Assembly: GCA_025352565.1 (NCBI GenBank)
Contig: JANXTF010000099.1
Span: 85,309 to 149,308 of the forward strand
Source: Rhodospirillales bacterium
Lineage (GTDB): Bacteria > Pseudomonadota > Alphaproteobacteria > Acetobacterales > Acetobacteraceae
Direction: 5' to 3'
DNA: 64,000 nucleotides
This document shows, piece after piece, positions 28,472 to 42,590 of the stretch (its first letter is position 1; each line of letters opens with the position of its first letter). The notes below the pieces were generated by a model. That model was given only the letters and a program-made list of their open reading frames with translations. It was not told where the DNA came from and searched no databases. The position numbers and the translations under genes are program-made.

Positions 28472-29720
28472 GCTTGTCGCCGATGTCGCTCCGGTAGCGC
28501 AGATTCGGCGCGAAGACCTGGCCGGCCACAAGGTAGGCATGGGTTTTCGCTGTCGCGATGTCAGCCCCGGTTCCGGTCGCCACCATCGTCCAGCCATACA
28601 GGCCGCTGGTTGCCAGATGCCCGTGCGCCATCCCGACCTCGCCGAAATGAAGATGGCGCCGGTCCTCGGCGCTGAGTGCCGGGTCCAGCAGCACAGGCAG
28701 CCCCACCGCCTCGTCAATCTGCTTGCGGGTGTAAGGGAAGGGCGGGGTGGTCAGCACCACGCCGACCGCGAACCCTGGCCGGGTGGCAATCGGGAGCGGA
28801 ATGCCGCTCGTCATCGCGCGGAATATGTCGGCCCAGGGCGTCGCTTGCAGCGGGTCGAGAACGGCGAAGCCCGGATAGCCGAAGCGGCAGGTGAATTCCA
28901 GCGGCCAGATACCGCGGGCGTTGACGATGGTGTTGAGATTCACATAGCCGCAATGCCCCGCGTCCCGCAGCAGCCCCGCGACGGGGCGCAGGGTGCGTTC
29001 GAAGAAGCGTCGGCTTCGATCATAGGTGACGACGGTGCCCATCTCCCCGGTCAATTCGCCTCGGTCGCCATCGAAGAAGCGCTTGTGCTCCCAATCGAGG
29101 CAGGCCGGAGCCAGAAATTCCTGACCGTTGAAGTAGGCGCCGACTCCCATTTCGACCCCCTCGACATGCTCCATCAAAATGAAGCTCGCCGCCTCGTGCC
29201 CGCGCAGCCTGGCCGCCAGCATGGCCCGGACATCGCGCCCGTCGCTCAGCCGCCCCACGTAGTTGTCACTGGAAGCAAAGCCCGGTCCGTTGAATTTCAG
29301 TACGTAGCGGGCAGGGTGGGCGGCGATAAAGCGCGCGGCCTCCGCCTCGCTGTCGAATTCGGCCACACGCGCCGTGGGCAAGCCGGCAGCCGACAGGATG
29401 CCCTGCGCGAAGGCGCGGTCGTTCTCCAGCCGGTCGCCATAGGCGCTGCCGCCGACCACGTGGAAGCCGTCGCGCCGCAGCTCGTCCTGCAAGGCGCCCC
29501 GACTATCCGCCACGTTCTCGAACAGGATGATCCCGTCCGCGCCGGCCGCGCGGACCCAGTCGAGTTCGCCGCGCCAATCCGGCACCCGTTCGACCATCCC
29601 GGCCAGGGTGCCGTGGCAGAGCGGGTTGCCGATGGCAGCCTTGACCGTGTGCCCGCCCTCGATCAGCCGCAGATAGAGCGCGCCGAGGTCGCAGCTGTCG
29701 CCAATGCCCAGAAAACGCAT
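28407..29720 (-). CDS. PurD-like ATP-grasp ligase
   Basis: 437 residues from ATG 29720 with AGGA just upstream (the frame is open to 29786). The N-terminal Rossmann-like part begins MRFLGIGDSCDLGALYLRL. The ATP-grasp core includes NDRAFAQGILSAAGLPTA, RYVLKFNGPGF and GVEMGVGAYFNG, with the metal site around WPLEFTCRFGYPG. The overall layout matches phosphoribosylamine-glycine ligase, but the conserved PurD blocks are altered and purH lies elsewhere in the window without it. I expect a paralogue forming an amide or peptide-like bond in a specialised pathway rather than the purine enzyme. Partner and substrate unknown. Confidence 0.75.
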   Translation of the reverse strand: MRFLGIGDSCDLGALYLRLIEGGHTVKAAIGNPLCHGTLAGMVERVPDWRGELDWVRAAGADGIILFENVADSRGALQDELRRDGFHVVGGSAYGDRLENDRAFAQGILSAAGLPTARVAEFDSEAEAARFIAAHPARYVLKFNGPGFASSDNYVGRLSDGRDVRAMLAARLRGHEAASFILMEHVEGVEMGVGAYFNGQEFLAPACLDWEHKRFFDGDRGELTGEMGTVVTYDRSRRFFERTLRPVAGLLRDAGHCGYVNLNTIVNARGIWPLEFTCRFGYPGFAVLDPLQATPWADIFRAMTSGIPLPIATRPGFAVGVVLTTPPFPYTRKQIDEAVGLPVLLDPALSAEDRRHLHFGEVGMAHGHLATSGLYGWTMVATGTGADIATAKTHAYLVAGQVFAPNLRYRSDIGDKLIGGEFAAVERLGLLDLARPA

Positions 29721-29845
29721 GATCCTCAGACCTGTCGGAATAAGTGCCACCATAGGCCGGCGGACGCCAAACGCACGACGATCCAAGCTGTCGCCAGTCG
29801 CTAAAAAATGCGTGTAATCAAGACCGAGATTCCCGGAGCCCGTTG

Positions 29846-32316
29846 ATGCCCATCCCGCCTTATGACCGCTCCGCGCCGCCGCCGGAAATGGACAACGCGG
29901 CTCATGGCCGGCCGTGCCAGGTCATCTCGCTCTTCGACCTCGGGGCCTCCCGGCCATTCGCCCGTACCGTGACGCGCCTGCCTGACGCCAGCCTCGCGGC
30001 CTCGCGCGTGTACGACGCGACCGGCCGCGCGGTGCAGGTGCCGCATCACCTCCAGGCCTGCACCGCGGCATTCCACCTGGCGTTCACCGAGCCGGTGAGC
30101 GCACGCCTGTTCATGCCCTATCATGGCACGCTGGTTCGCCATGGCGCCGAGCACGCCATCGTACAGGAATCGCTGTGGCACGATCAGCTGTTCTTCTCCG
30201 GCCCGATTCGCAACGACGCCTCCACAGGCTGGAGATGGCGCATCGACGAGGACTGGTCGCATTCGATCGCCCATGCCGGCCTGGTGCATCATTGCTACCA
30301 CCGCTTCCACTTCCAGTTTTTCCACTGGATGATGGATTGCCTGCCCCGCGCCTGGATGCTGCGGAAATACTCGCCCTATGGAAAGGACGCAAAATGGCTG
30401 GTTGGCCCGCTCGACAGGCCGTTCCACCAGCCGTGCCTCGACCTGCTCGGCATTTCCGCCGCCGATTGCCTCACGCTCCCGCACGGATCAATCGCCAGGT
30501 TCGACCGCCTGGTGATCCCGGCTTTCACGTTCGAGGAGCCGCTCCAGACGCTGCGTCCGAGTTATGACAGCGGCATCCACCACACCGGGTGGTCACAGGC
30601 ATATCTCGACGACATCCGTGGCCTGGCGTGGGACAGATATGGCTGTGCCGAGCGGTCGGACTTGCGCGTCTATGTCAGCCGGGGGGATGCGTCGCACCGC
30701 CGGCTGCGCAACGAGGCGGAGGTGGTTCGGCTATTGGTCAGTCATGGCTTCGTGGTGGTGGAGCCCGGCACGCTGCCGTTCCAGCGCCAAGTCGAGATCT
30801 TCTCACGCGCGAGTATCGTCGTGGGCCTGCACGGCGCGGGACTGACCAATCTGATGTGGGCACGCCCGATCTGCGATGTGCTCGAATTCGCGTCGGAAGA
30901 CCTGAACGACACCGGCTATCGCTTTTTGTCCGATCTCTGCGGACATCGGCACAGTGCGATCCTGTGCCGCGCATTCGAGCATCCGCAAGGGGTCGCCTAT
31001 GCCGATCTCGAAGTCGATATCGTGGCGCTGCGTTACGCCTTGAGCGACTTGCTGGCGGCGAAGCCCGCGGCGGCCGGTGGGGCGGTGGGCCATGGTGGCG
31101 TTGCATCGGCAACCGCCGCGCGCGCGACTGACCCCGCGTTCGAGGTCGAGCGGGAAAGCTGGACGTCGCTCGCCCCTGCCGAGGAAAGTCTCGCGCGGCG
31201 CGACTATGCGCGGGCATTGCGGCAGGCGCTGGCGTTCAGCACCCGCAATCCCGGCAATGGCTGGGGGTGGCGAACCGCGGCCCGCGCCTATCGCGAATTG
31301 GGCGATTACGAGCCGATGAAGACAGCCCTGCGCCGCGCGCTCACCCTGCCGGACATCGACTCGCATATCGGCGCCGTGTTCGAATTGCTGCGCTTCTCGA
31401 TGGCGTCTGGCGATTTTTCAGAGATCGACCTTGTCGATTTCGCTCTGGTCGAAGCTGAACAGAGCAGTCAGAAAAGATGGTATAAGGGCGGATTGCTGTT
31501 CCTCAAGGCGCTGGGCTTCATCCAGGCAGGCGCGTTGTCGGAAGCCGACCTCACACTCCGGCAGGCTTACGCCTATCGGACGGACACCGATGAAACCGAG
31601 TTGCTGTTCCCATGGGTCGTCACCAGACTCGCGGAGCAGGGGGCGTTGGACGCATTCCCGTATCTCGAATACCTCATGCACCGCGCGGCGATGCGGGGCG
31701 GCGACATCGACTATGCCGCGGCCTTGAGCCGCCTTGGCGGCGATACGTTCGTGCTTGAGATAGGCGCGATGGACGGCGTGAGGTTCGATACGCTGCATGA
31801 GTTCGTGGCGTCACGAAACTGGCGCGCCGTCATGGTCGAGCCAACGCGCGGCATGTTCGAGCGGCTTGTCGCAAACTATGCCGCGCACCCGAACGTCCGA
31901 TGCGCGCGCGTGGCCATCTCGAACCGCACCGGGTCCCTCGTCATGCACCGGATCGACCCGGCCGCGGTTGCCAGCGGCGAGGTCGGCGAGTGGGCGCTCG
32001 GGCTTTCCGCAATGACCGCGGACAAGAGCCTCAAATTCTACGACGACAAGCTGCAGTCCGAGGAAGTCCAGGCCATCACGCTCGCGGACTTCCTTGCGCG
32101 CGAGGGAATCGACCGCATCGACGTGTTGCAGATCGACACCGAAGGCCACGACTTCATCATCTTCGACCAGATCGATTTCGACGCCCATCCCATCGGCATC
32201 CTGCACATCGAACTCATCAATCTCGATCCGACCGACCGGCTGCGCATGTTCAAGCGGCTGCGTGAACGAGGCTATCGCTATCACTACGACGGCACGGACC
32301 TGACCGCGATCCGCCC

Positions 32317-32320
<4 letters not shown>
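29846..32320 (+). CDS. GT61-family glycosyltransferase fused to an FkbM-type methyltransferase
   Basis: 824 residues from ATG 29846 (GGAG 7 bases upstream). Residues about 25-420 form a GT61/DUF563 glycosyltransferase, with [18 protein letters not shown] (155-172) and [15 protein letters not shown] (325-339). A helical, TPR-like linker covers about 440-610 (paired [17 protein letters not shown] and [18 protein letters not shown] helices). From about 630 an FkbM SAM-methyltransferase follows: [15 protein letters not shown], then [14 protein letters not shown]. The single chain probably both adds and methylates a sugar of a surface polysaccharide. Its stop codon shares a CTAG with that of the convergent UDP-xylose-synthase-like gene, which may supply a donor. 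Confidence 0.85.
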
Positions 32321-33296
<976 letters not shown>

Positions 33297-33300
<4 letters not shown>

Positions 33301-34154
33301 GCGGCCAGCCGAACGTCGTTCAAGTCATTCGACTGTCCCGCGCCCCGCGCATCCAGCTTGCGAATCCGGCGTTGCAGCAGCTTCCAGGCAAACCTGGCCG
33401 ACAGATCCGACAGGCGCCCCCTCGGCTTCAGACCCACCGCCTTGAAGATCATGCCCATGCCGCGCTCGACGTGCCGAAAGCGGTAGAACTTCATGGCCCC
33501 CCCCATGTAGGCCACAAGGCATCGTTGATGGGAATAGGGGAGGCTCTCGGGCTCGTTGCCGCAATGGAACGCATAGGCCAGTTCGTCGTCCTCGCTTTCG
33601 GTGATGCGGCTGGCCGCGATGCGAAGGCGCTGGAAGAACGAGATGTTCTCGCGCGCGAGGTAACGGTGCATGTGGTCGTAGAACAGCTTGAAGTGCCGGT
33701 ATTCGTCGGCAGCGATCAGCCGGCAGATGTGTTTCAGCACCGGCTCGTCGGTCGCCTCCGCCAGCGCCGTGTAGTAGCTCGAGGTTCCCGTCTCGACCAT
33801 GCAGCGCGCGATCAGTTCGCCGGTCAGCGATCCACGTATCGAGGTCTCGACGTCGAGTTGCAGCTTGTAGCCCGCCTGATAGCGCGCGAAGGCGGCCATG
33901 TAGTCCCAGCCCGGATCGGCCAACTGCGCCCAGCTCCCCAGAGCGTCGCCGTGCTGGACCTCCTCGATGGCCCAATTATCCGAGGCTTGGCCGAAGGCGG
34001 GATCGTTGCGGAAGATGGAACGGAGATACACCGCGTACTCGGTGCCGTTTCGCTCGACCATCGCCGCGGCCTTGACGAGGGGGATGATGCTGGGATCGAC
34101 CTTGCTGGGGTGGAAATCGCCCCAGGGAACCTCGTCGAGCCGCCAATGCTTCAT
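33297..34154 (-). CDS. Ferritin-like di-iron protein (acyl-ACP desaturase-like)
   Basis: 285 residues with two carboxylate-bridged iron motifs spaced as in the ferritin-like superfamily: [10 protein letters not shown] and [13 protein letters not shown] (ExxH, about 73-85), then [11 protein letters not shown] and [15 protein letters not shown] (DxxxH/ExxxH type, about 150-165). The order and spacing recall stearoyl-ACP desaturase (EENRHG, DEKRHE), but overall similarity looks weak. Oxidase, desaturase or hydroxylase activity is plausible. It is translationally coupled to the UDP-xylose-synthase-like gene. No signal peptide or membrane helix is seen. Confidence 0.72.
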
Positions 34155-34195
34155 CGTCGGAATGCCTTACCACGCACGGGTCAGCCCGCCATCAG

Positions 34196-34218
34196 GCCGC
34201 CCAAAATTCAGGGCAGGC
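34196..34218 (-). terminator. Stem-loop downstream of atpC
   Basis: GCCGCCC and GGGCAGGC pair with one bulged base around an 8-base A/T-containing loop, about 47 bases beyond the atpC stop on the minus strand and before the ferritin-like gene. There is no strong U-run, so a role as end of the atp transcript is only tentative. Confidence 0.35.
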
Positions 34219-34264
34219 GGATCGTTCCAGCGATAAGGCAGAGCTTGCCGTAGCCGGTCAAGCC

Positions 34265-34671
34265 TCAGGCGGCCTGGGCCAGTTCGACCATGGCGCGGGC
34301 GGACTGCATGCGGTCCTGTGCCGCGTCCAGCGCCGGCACGTCCATCCGGTCGGCGGCGGCATATTCGGCCTCCGCGGCAGCAAGCCTGCGCTCGCCCTCG
34401 GCGCGCGACACCTCCGCCAGCGGCGTGGCTTCGTTGGCCAGCACCGTCACCCGCTCCGGCGTCACCTCGGCGAACCCGCCCGAAACGTACAGCCGCTCGG
34501 TGACGTTGGTGCCGGAATACAGCCGGATTTCCCCGCCGCGCAGCAGCACGATCATGGGCGCGTGCAGCGGCAGCACGCCCATCTCACCCTCCGCACCGGG
34601 GATCACCACCATGTCCACCGGCTTGGACAGCAGCAGCTTCTCCGGGCTGACGATTTCCAGATCGACCGGCA

Positions 34672-34672
<1 letters not shown>
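34265..34672 (-). CDS. atpC: F1Fo ATP synthase epsilon subunit
   Basis: 135 residues. The N-terminal beta-sandwich begins PVDLEIVSPEKLLLSKPVDMVVIPGAEGEMGVLP, with HAPMIVLLRGG and LYVSGGFAEVTPERVTVLA, and is followed by the C-terminal helical pair (AEGERRLAAAEAEYAAADR). It is part of the central stalk and a regulator of F1. The start overlaps the atpD stop by one base (34672). Last gene of the atpHAGDC operon. Confidence 0.96.
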
Positions 34673-36188
<1,516 letters not shown>

Positions 36189-36202
36189 TCGTAATCCTGT
36201 CG

Positions 36203-37090
36203 TCAGACCGCCTCGGCGCCGGAGATGATCTCGATAAGCTCGCGTGTGATGTTCGCCTGGCGCGCGCGGTTGTAGTTTTGCGACAGACGCTTGATCATGT
36301 CGCCCGCGTTGCGCGTGGCGTTGTCCATGGCCGACATCTGCGACCCGTAGAAGCCCGCCGCGTTCTCCAGCAGCGCGCGATACAGCTGGATCGCGAGGTT
36401 CTGCGGCAGCAGGTGGGCGAGGATGGTTTCCTCGTCCGGCTCGAACTCATAGATGGCATGCGCGCCGGCGGCGGCATCCTCGACCTTCGCTTCGGGCAGC
36501 TTCATCGGGATCAGCTGCATCTCGGTCGGCACCTGGGTGATGACCGAGTGGAACTGGTTGTAGATGACCGTCGCCACGTCGAACTCGCCGGCCATCAGCA
36601 TCGTGGTGACCCGCGTGCCGATTTCCTGCGCGTCGGTGAAGTTGATGCTCTTGCGTCCGGCGTAAGTGACGTCGCCGATGAGGTTCGCCGAGAATTCGCG
36701 CTTGAGGAAGTCGCGGCCTTTGCGGCCGACCGCCAGAATCTTGACCGTTTTGCCCTCGCCCTCGAGCCGGCGAATGCTGTTCCGGGTCATGCGGCTGACG
36801 TTCGAATTGAACGCCCCCGCGAGGCCACGGTCGGCGGTGACGGGGATCAGCAGATGCACCTGGTCGCGCCCGGTGCCGACCAGCGCGCGGGGCGCCGTGG
36901 GGCTGCCGGCGGCCGATGCCGCCAGGGCCGCCAGCATCCGCTCCATGCGCTGCGCGTAGGGTCGCGCCGCCTCGGCCTGGGACTGCGCGCGCCGCAGCTT
37001 CGCCGCCGCGACCATCTTCATGGCCGAGGTGATCTTCTGCGTGGACTTCACGCTGTTGATCCGGTTGCGGAGGTCTTTGAGGCTGGGCAT
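36203..37090 (-). CDS. atpG: F1Fo ATP synthase gamma subunit
   Basis: 295 residues beginning [20 protein letters not shown], followed by [14 protein letters not shown], the conserved N-terminal rotor helix. The central domain has [13 protein letters not shown], and the C-terminal helix has [16 protein letters not shown] followed by [18 protein letters not shown]. It forms the rotating shaft within the alpha3-beta3 hexamer. It is separated from atpA by a 57-base gap that contains a short tandem repeat. Confidence 0.97.
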   Translation of the reverse strand: MPSLKDLRNRINSVKSTQKITSAMKMVAAAKLRRAQSQAEAARPYAQRMERMLAALAASAAGSPTAPRALVGTGRDQVHLLIPVTADRGLAGAFNSNVSRMTRNSIRRLEGEGKTVKILAVGRKGRDFLKREFSANLIGDVTYAGRKSINFTDAQEIGTRVTTMLMAGEFDVATVIYNQFHSVITQVPTEMQLIPMKLPEAKVEDAAAGAHAIYEFEPDEETILAHLLPQNLAIQLYRALLENAAGFYGSQMSAMDNATRNAGDMIKRLSQNYNRARQANITRELIEIISGAEAV

Positions 37091-37104
37091 GGTCCGACCT
37101 TACG

Positions 37105-37147
37105 TGAACGGTGGCTTAGCGGAACGGCGGCTTAGCTGAACGGTCGC

Positions 37148-37160
<13 letters not shown>
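37105..37160. repeat. 16-bp tandem repeat at the atpA 3' end
   Basis: Three and a half copies of a 16-base unit: TGAACGGTGGCTTAGC (37105-37120), GGAACGGCGGCTTAGC (37121-37136), TGAACGGTCGCTTAGC (37137-37152), then TGAACGAC. The unit covers the last codons and stop of atpA on the minus strand, so the 3' end of that gene has been copied into the atpA-atpG spacer, leaving several decoy stop triplets. Confidence 0.85.
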
Positions 37161-38677
<1,517 letters not shown>

Positions 38678-38680
38678 GGC

Positions 38681-39250
38681 CTAGGCGGCTCCCTTCATGG
38701 CGTACTGCAAGCGTTGCAGCCGGGATTTGAGGCTCGTGTCGTACAGCCGGGCGCCAATGCGCACGACCAACCCGCCCAGCAGGGACGGATCGACACGCTT
38801 GAGGATATCGACGTTGCCGTAGCCGGCCTCGATCAGGCGGGCGCGGAGCTGCTGCTCCTGAACGTCGGTCAATGGGTGGGCGGTCTCGACTTCGGCCACA
38901 ACCACGCCGCGCTTGCGGGCGACCAGGGCGGCGAAGGCGGTGGTGATGGTGCGAAGGGCCGCGAGGCGGCGATTGGTTGCGACCACGCCGACGAAATCCT
39001 GCACGGTCTTGCCGAAGCCCTGGTCGGAGAAGGCTTCGCGCAGGGCGCGCATGGCGGTGTTTACGTCGATCAGCGGGCTCGCGAGCAGCCGGCGCAGATC
39101 GGCGTTCTCGTCGATCAGCCGGCCGAGGCCGTCCATCTGGTCGATCACGACGTCAAGCTGATGCTGGTCCTCGGCGATGCCGTAGAGAGCGGTTGCGTAG
39201 CGCTCGGCGACGCCGCCGCCGGATGATACTGAACTGCCGCCAGACGCCAA
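38681..39250 (-). CDS. atpH: F1Fo ATP synthase delta subunit
   Basis: 189 residues from a TTG codon at 39250, preceded by AGGA with 8-base spacing; no ATG or GTG lies nearby in frame. It has AERYATALYGIAEDQ, the six-helix N-terminal domain, and the C-terminal block VDPSLLGGLVVRIGARLYDTSLKSRL typical of the OSCP/delta family. It connects the peripheral stalk to the top of F1. First gene of the operon; the 195-base gap to the divergent hydrolase should hold its promoter. Confidence 0.95.
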   Translation of the reverse strand: MASGGSSVSSGGGVAERYATALYGIAEDQHQLDVVIDQMDGLGRLIDENADLRRLLASPLIDVNTAMRALREAFSDQGFGKTVQDFVGVVATNRRLAALRTITTAFAALVARKRGVVVAEVETAHPLTDVQEQQLRARLIEAGYGNVDILKRVDPSLLGGLVVRIGARLYDTSLKSRLQRLQYAMKGAA

Positions 39251-39445
39251 GTTTCCGGTCCTATCGAGAGAGGCCGGCGGGCTCGTTCCGGCGCCGGGCG
39301 TCTAGCATGGGGTGTTGGGCCGCGCAACATGGCGTGGGCGGTCTGGCAAGGGCGCGGCCTGGGGAGCGCGCCCGGGCTGACGGCCGCCTTCGCGCTGTTC
39401 TTATCGCGGCGGAAGGCCGACAGTCGGCGACCCTTCGAGGCGCCG

Positions 39446-41479
39446 ATGCCACACACCGTCCATGCCCTTCCCCGCGCCGTGCGCGAGATCGAGAACGCCT
39501 GGATCCCGCTGTCCGACGGCTGCCGCCTCGCCGCCCGCATCTGGCTGCCCGAGGACGCGGCGGCCGACCCCGTGCCGGCGATCCTGGAATACCTGCCGTA
39601 TCGCAAGCGCGACGGCACGGCCTCGCGTGACGCGGAGATGCACCCTTACATCGCCGGTCACGGCTATGCCTGCGTGCGCGTCGATCTGCGTGGCAGCGGC
39701 GATTCCGACGGCCTGTTGCGGGGCGAGTACATGGCCCAGGAGCAGGACGACGCCTTGGAGGTGATCGCCTGGATCGCGGCCCGGCCCTGGTGTGCGGGGA
39801 AGCTGGGGATGATCGGCATTTCCTGGGGTGGCTTCAACGGGCTGCAGGTCGCCGCCCGCCGCCCACCGGCGCTGGCCGCCGTGATCTCGGTGTGCTCGAC
39901 CGACGACCGCTATGCCGACGATGTGCATTTCATGGGCGGCGCGTTGCTCGGCAACAACCTCACCTGGGGCTCGGCGATGTTCTCGCACCTGACCCGGCCG
40001 CCGGACCCGGCGGTGGTGGGCGAAAGGTGGCGGGAGCTGTGGCGCGGCCGCCTGGAGAACCTCTCGCCCTGGGCCACGGGCTGGATGGCCCATCCGCGCC
40101 GCGACGCGCATTGGACGCATGGCTCAGTGTGTCAGGATTTCGCCGCCATCGTCTGCCCGGTCTATGCCGTGGGCGGCTGGGCCGACGCCTACAGCAACGC
40201 CATTCCCCGCCTCCTCGCGGGGCTGTCGGCGCCGTGCAAGGGACTGATCGGGCCGTGGGCGCACGGCTATCCGCAAACGGCCCTCCCGGGGCCGCGGATC
40301 GGCTTCCTCCAGGAGTGCCTGCGCTGGTGGGACCACTGGCTGAAGGGGGTTCCGACCGGGATCATGGACGAGCCCAGGCTCCGCGCCTGGATGCTCGACA
40401 GCATGCGGCCGGGCGCATGGGCCGAGACGCATCCGGGCCACTGGGTCGCCGAGCACGCCTGGCCGCCATCGTCGCGCCCCACCGTGTTCCATCTGACCTC
40501 CACCGGCCTTCTGACCCTCGCCGGCTTGGCCACCGGGCCGGAGCAGGCGGGGGAGAGGCTGCTGGCCTCGCCCGAGGATTGCGGCTTGGGGGCGGGCGCG
40601 TGGTGCCCCTATGGCCTGGCGCCCGACCTGCCGCTCGATCAGCGCGACGACGATGCCCGATCGCTGGTGTTCGACAGCGCGCCGCTCACCGAGCCGCTCG
40701 CCATTCTCGGCGCGCCGGTGCTGGAGCTGTCGCTGTCGGCCGACCGGCAGGTCGGCAAGCTTGTCGCGCGGCTGTGCGAAGTCCACCCGGACGGCGCTTC
40801 CACGCGCGTCAGCTACGGCGTGTTGAACCTCACGCACCGCGACAGCCACGCCGAACCGCTTGCCGTGGCGCAGGGCGGCCGGATGCGCGTCCGGCTGGCG
40901 CTGAACGACATCGGCTACGCCTTCGCGGCGGGCAACCGCATCCGTGTGGCCTTGTCCTCGACCTACTGGCCGCTGACATGGCCGACGCCGGCGCCGAGCC
41001 GGCTGACGATTGTCACGGGCACAGCGTCGCTCACGCTGCCGGTGCGCGCGCCGTCGGCCCTGGACGCGACCTTGGCGCCGTTCCAGCCCGCCGTGACCGC
41101 GCCGCGCCTGTCCCGGACGCAGCTCCGCGCGGGCGAGATGACCCGCGTGGCGACCCATGACCACGCATCGGGCGAACGCGGCTTCGTCACGCTCGACGAT
41201 GCCGGCCGCGTCCGCCTGGACGCGACCGGCATCGAATTCGCGACCTCACGCCGGCACGCGTTCCGCATCGACCCGGCCGACCCGCTCAGCGCGCGCGCCG
41301 AGACGCTGTGGCGGACCGAGACCGGCCGGGGCGACTGGCAGACGGGCAGCACGACAGCGGTGACGCTGACCGCGACCGAACATGCGTTCGTGCTCGAGGC
41401 GTCGGTCGAGGCCTTCGAGAACGGGACATGCGTGTTCGCCCGCGAATGGCGCGAGGAGATCGGGCGCGACCTCGTGTGA
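39446..41479 (+). CDS. CocE/NonD family serine hydrolase (X-Pro dipeptidyl-peptidase-like)
   Basis: 677 residues from ATG 39446 (CGAGG 5 bases upstream); the frame is open to 39329. The alpha/beta-hydrolase part has AILEYLPYRKRDGTASRD, VRVDLRGSGDSDG and the nucleophile elbow GISWGGFNGL. A cap domain follows, then GPWAHGYPQ with the likely catalytic His. The C-terminal jelly roll (from about residue 420) has DRQVGKLVARLCEVHPDGAS and RVALSSTYWPLTWP. Relatives hydrolyse esters (cocaine, cephalosporin acyl groups) or X-Pro peptides. No signal peptide is seen, so it is likely cytosolic. Natural substrate unknown. Confidence 0.9.
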   Translation: MPHTVHALPRAVREIENAWIPLSDGCRLAARIWLPEDAAADPVPAILEYLPYRKRDGTASRDAEMHPYIAGHGYACVRVDLRGSGDSDGLLRGEYMAQEQDDALEVIAWIAARPWCAGKLGMIGISWGGFNGLQVAARRPPALAAVISVCSTDDRYADDVHFMGGALLGNNLTWGSAMFSHLTRPPDPAVVGERWRELWRGRLENLSPWATGWMAHPRRDAHWTHGSVCQDFAAIVCPVYAVGGWADAYSNAIPRLLAGLSAPCKGLIGPWAHGYPQTALPGPRIGFLQECLRWWDHWLKGVPTGIMDEPRLRAWMLDSMRPGAWAETHPGHWVAEHAWPPSSRPTVFHLTSTGLLTLAGLATGPEQAGERLLASPEDCGLGAGAWCPYGLAPDLPLDQRDDDARSLVFDSAPLTEPLAILGAPVLELSLSADRQVGKLVARLCEVHPDGASTRVSYGVLNLTHRDSHAEPLAVAQGGRMRVRLALNDIGYAFAAGNRIRVALSSTYWPLTWPTPAPSRLTIVTGTASLTLPVRAPSALDATLAPFQPAVTAPRLSRTQLRAGEMTRVATHDHASGERGFVTLDDAGRVRLDATGIEFATSRRHAFRIDPADPLSARAETLWRTETGRGDWQTGSTTAVTLTATEHAFVLEASVEAFENGTCVFAREWREEIGRDLV

Positions 41480-41508
41480 TGCCCGTGCCCTTCGCGCCGT
41501 CGTGACGC

Positions 41509-42510
41509 TCAGGCGAAGCGGAGCCGTTGGCCGATCCCCAGCCTCGCGCTCTTTTCGAGCATGGCATGGCCGAGCGCGATATCGGACAGGGAGAGCCCGC
41601 GATGCCAGAACAGGATGTTCTCGTCGTCGCGTTCGCGCCCCGGTTTCAGCCCTGCCACGATTTGGCCCATCTCGGCATGCAGCGTGGCCGCGGACAGGCG
41701 CCCGGTTTCCACATGCGCGCGCAGGCTGCCGAACTTGCCGCCCTTGCATTGGCCCCAATCGTCGACGACGAGCTTGGACATGATATCGGTCAGCGACAAC
41801 TCGATGGCGCTCATCGTGCCGTAGGGCACGACGAGCGCGCCGGGCTTGATCCATTCCGTCCGCAGCAACGGCTCCGGCGCGCTCAGGCGGGTGGCCTCCA
41901 CCACGATGTCGGCACCCTCGATGCAACTGCGCCAGTCATCCGTGGCGATCACCTTCTTTCCGAGATCCCGGCTCAGTCTCTCGGCGAAGCCCTGGCGGCT
42001 TTCGGGACGTGCCGAGTGTACGCGGATCTCGGCGAAATCGAACAGATGGTTCAGCAGGCGCACGTTCCAGTACGAACTGCCGCGCGCGCCGACATGGCCC
42101 AGCACCCTGGCGTTCTTGCGGGCCAGGTATTTCGCCCCGATCGCCGTCATCGCGCCGGTGCGCATGTCGGTGATGCCGCTCGCGTCCAGGATCGCCTTGA
42201 GGGCTCCCATGCGCGGGTCCATCAGCAGCAGCACCCCGAGTTCCGAGGGAAACCCGAGCTTGTAGTTGTCGACGAAATCGCCAACCACCTTCACGCCGGC
42301 GCTGTCGATGGGCGCCTTCAACGCACCGCGCAGCACGTTGAAATGGCCGTTCGCGACGCCGGGTTCGAGATGCATGCGCGGCTCGATGATCGCCTCGCCA
42401 CGGCCCTGGGTGGCGAGGCTGGTCTCGATCGCGGCGAGGATCTCGTCGTCGGTGATCTTCAGTTCCTCGATGTCGAGGCGGTTGAGGTAGGTGATGTAGA
42501 TCGGCGGCAA
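41509..42510 (-). CDS. Ornithine cyclodeaminase / mu-crystallin family protein
   Basis: 333 residues if it starts at TTG 42510, which has AAGGAG with 8-base spacing; ATG 42543 lacks a good SD and would add 11 residues. Early motif IEPRMHLEPG and central FPSELGVLLLMDPRMGALKAI match the substrate site. The Rossmann site is VLGHVGARGSSYWNVRLLNHL, which replaces the usual GxGxQA pattern. ADIVVEATRLSAPE and WIKPGALVVPYG follow. Members deaminate ornithine to proline or reduce cyclic imines. It is divergent from the PhnD-like/HAL-like pair, and the 80-base gap suggests shared control. Confidence 0.85.
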   Translation of the reverse strand: MPPIYITYLNRLDIEELKITDDEILAAIETSLATQGRGEAIIEPRMHLEPGVANGHFNVLRGALKAPIDSAGVKVVGDFVDNYKLGFPSELGVLLLMDPRMGALKAILDASGITDMRTGAMTAIGAKYLARKNARVLGHVGARGSSYWNVRLLNHLFDFAEIRVHSARPESRQGFAERLSRDLGKKVIATDDWRSCIEGADIVVEATRLSAPEPLLRTEWIKPGALVVPYGTMSAIELSLTDIMSKLVVDDWGQCKGGKFGSLRAHVETGRLSAATLHAEMGQIVAGLKPGRERDDENILFWHRGLSLSDIALGHAMLEKSARLGIGQRLRFA

Positions 42511-42590
42511 GAGGCTTGCTCCTTTTTCGGCGGGCGGCTTCATACTCGGCCTGAGACAGCTTTTATCCGAAGCCGGGGAAGGTCGCACCG

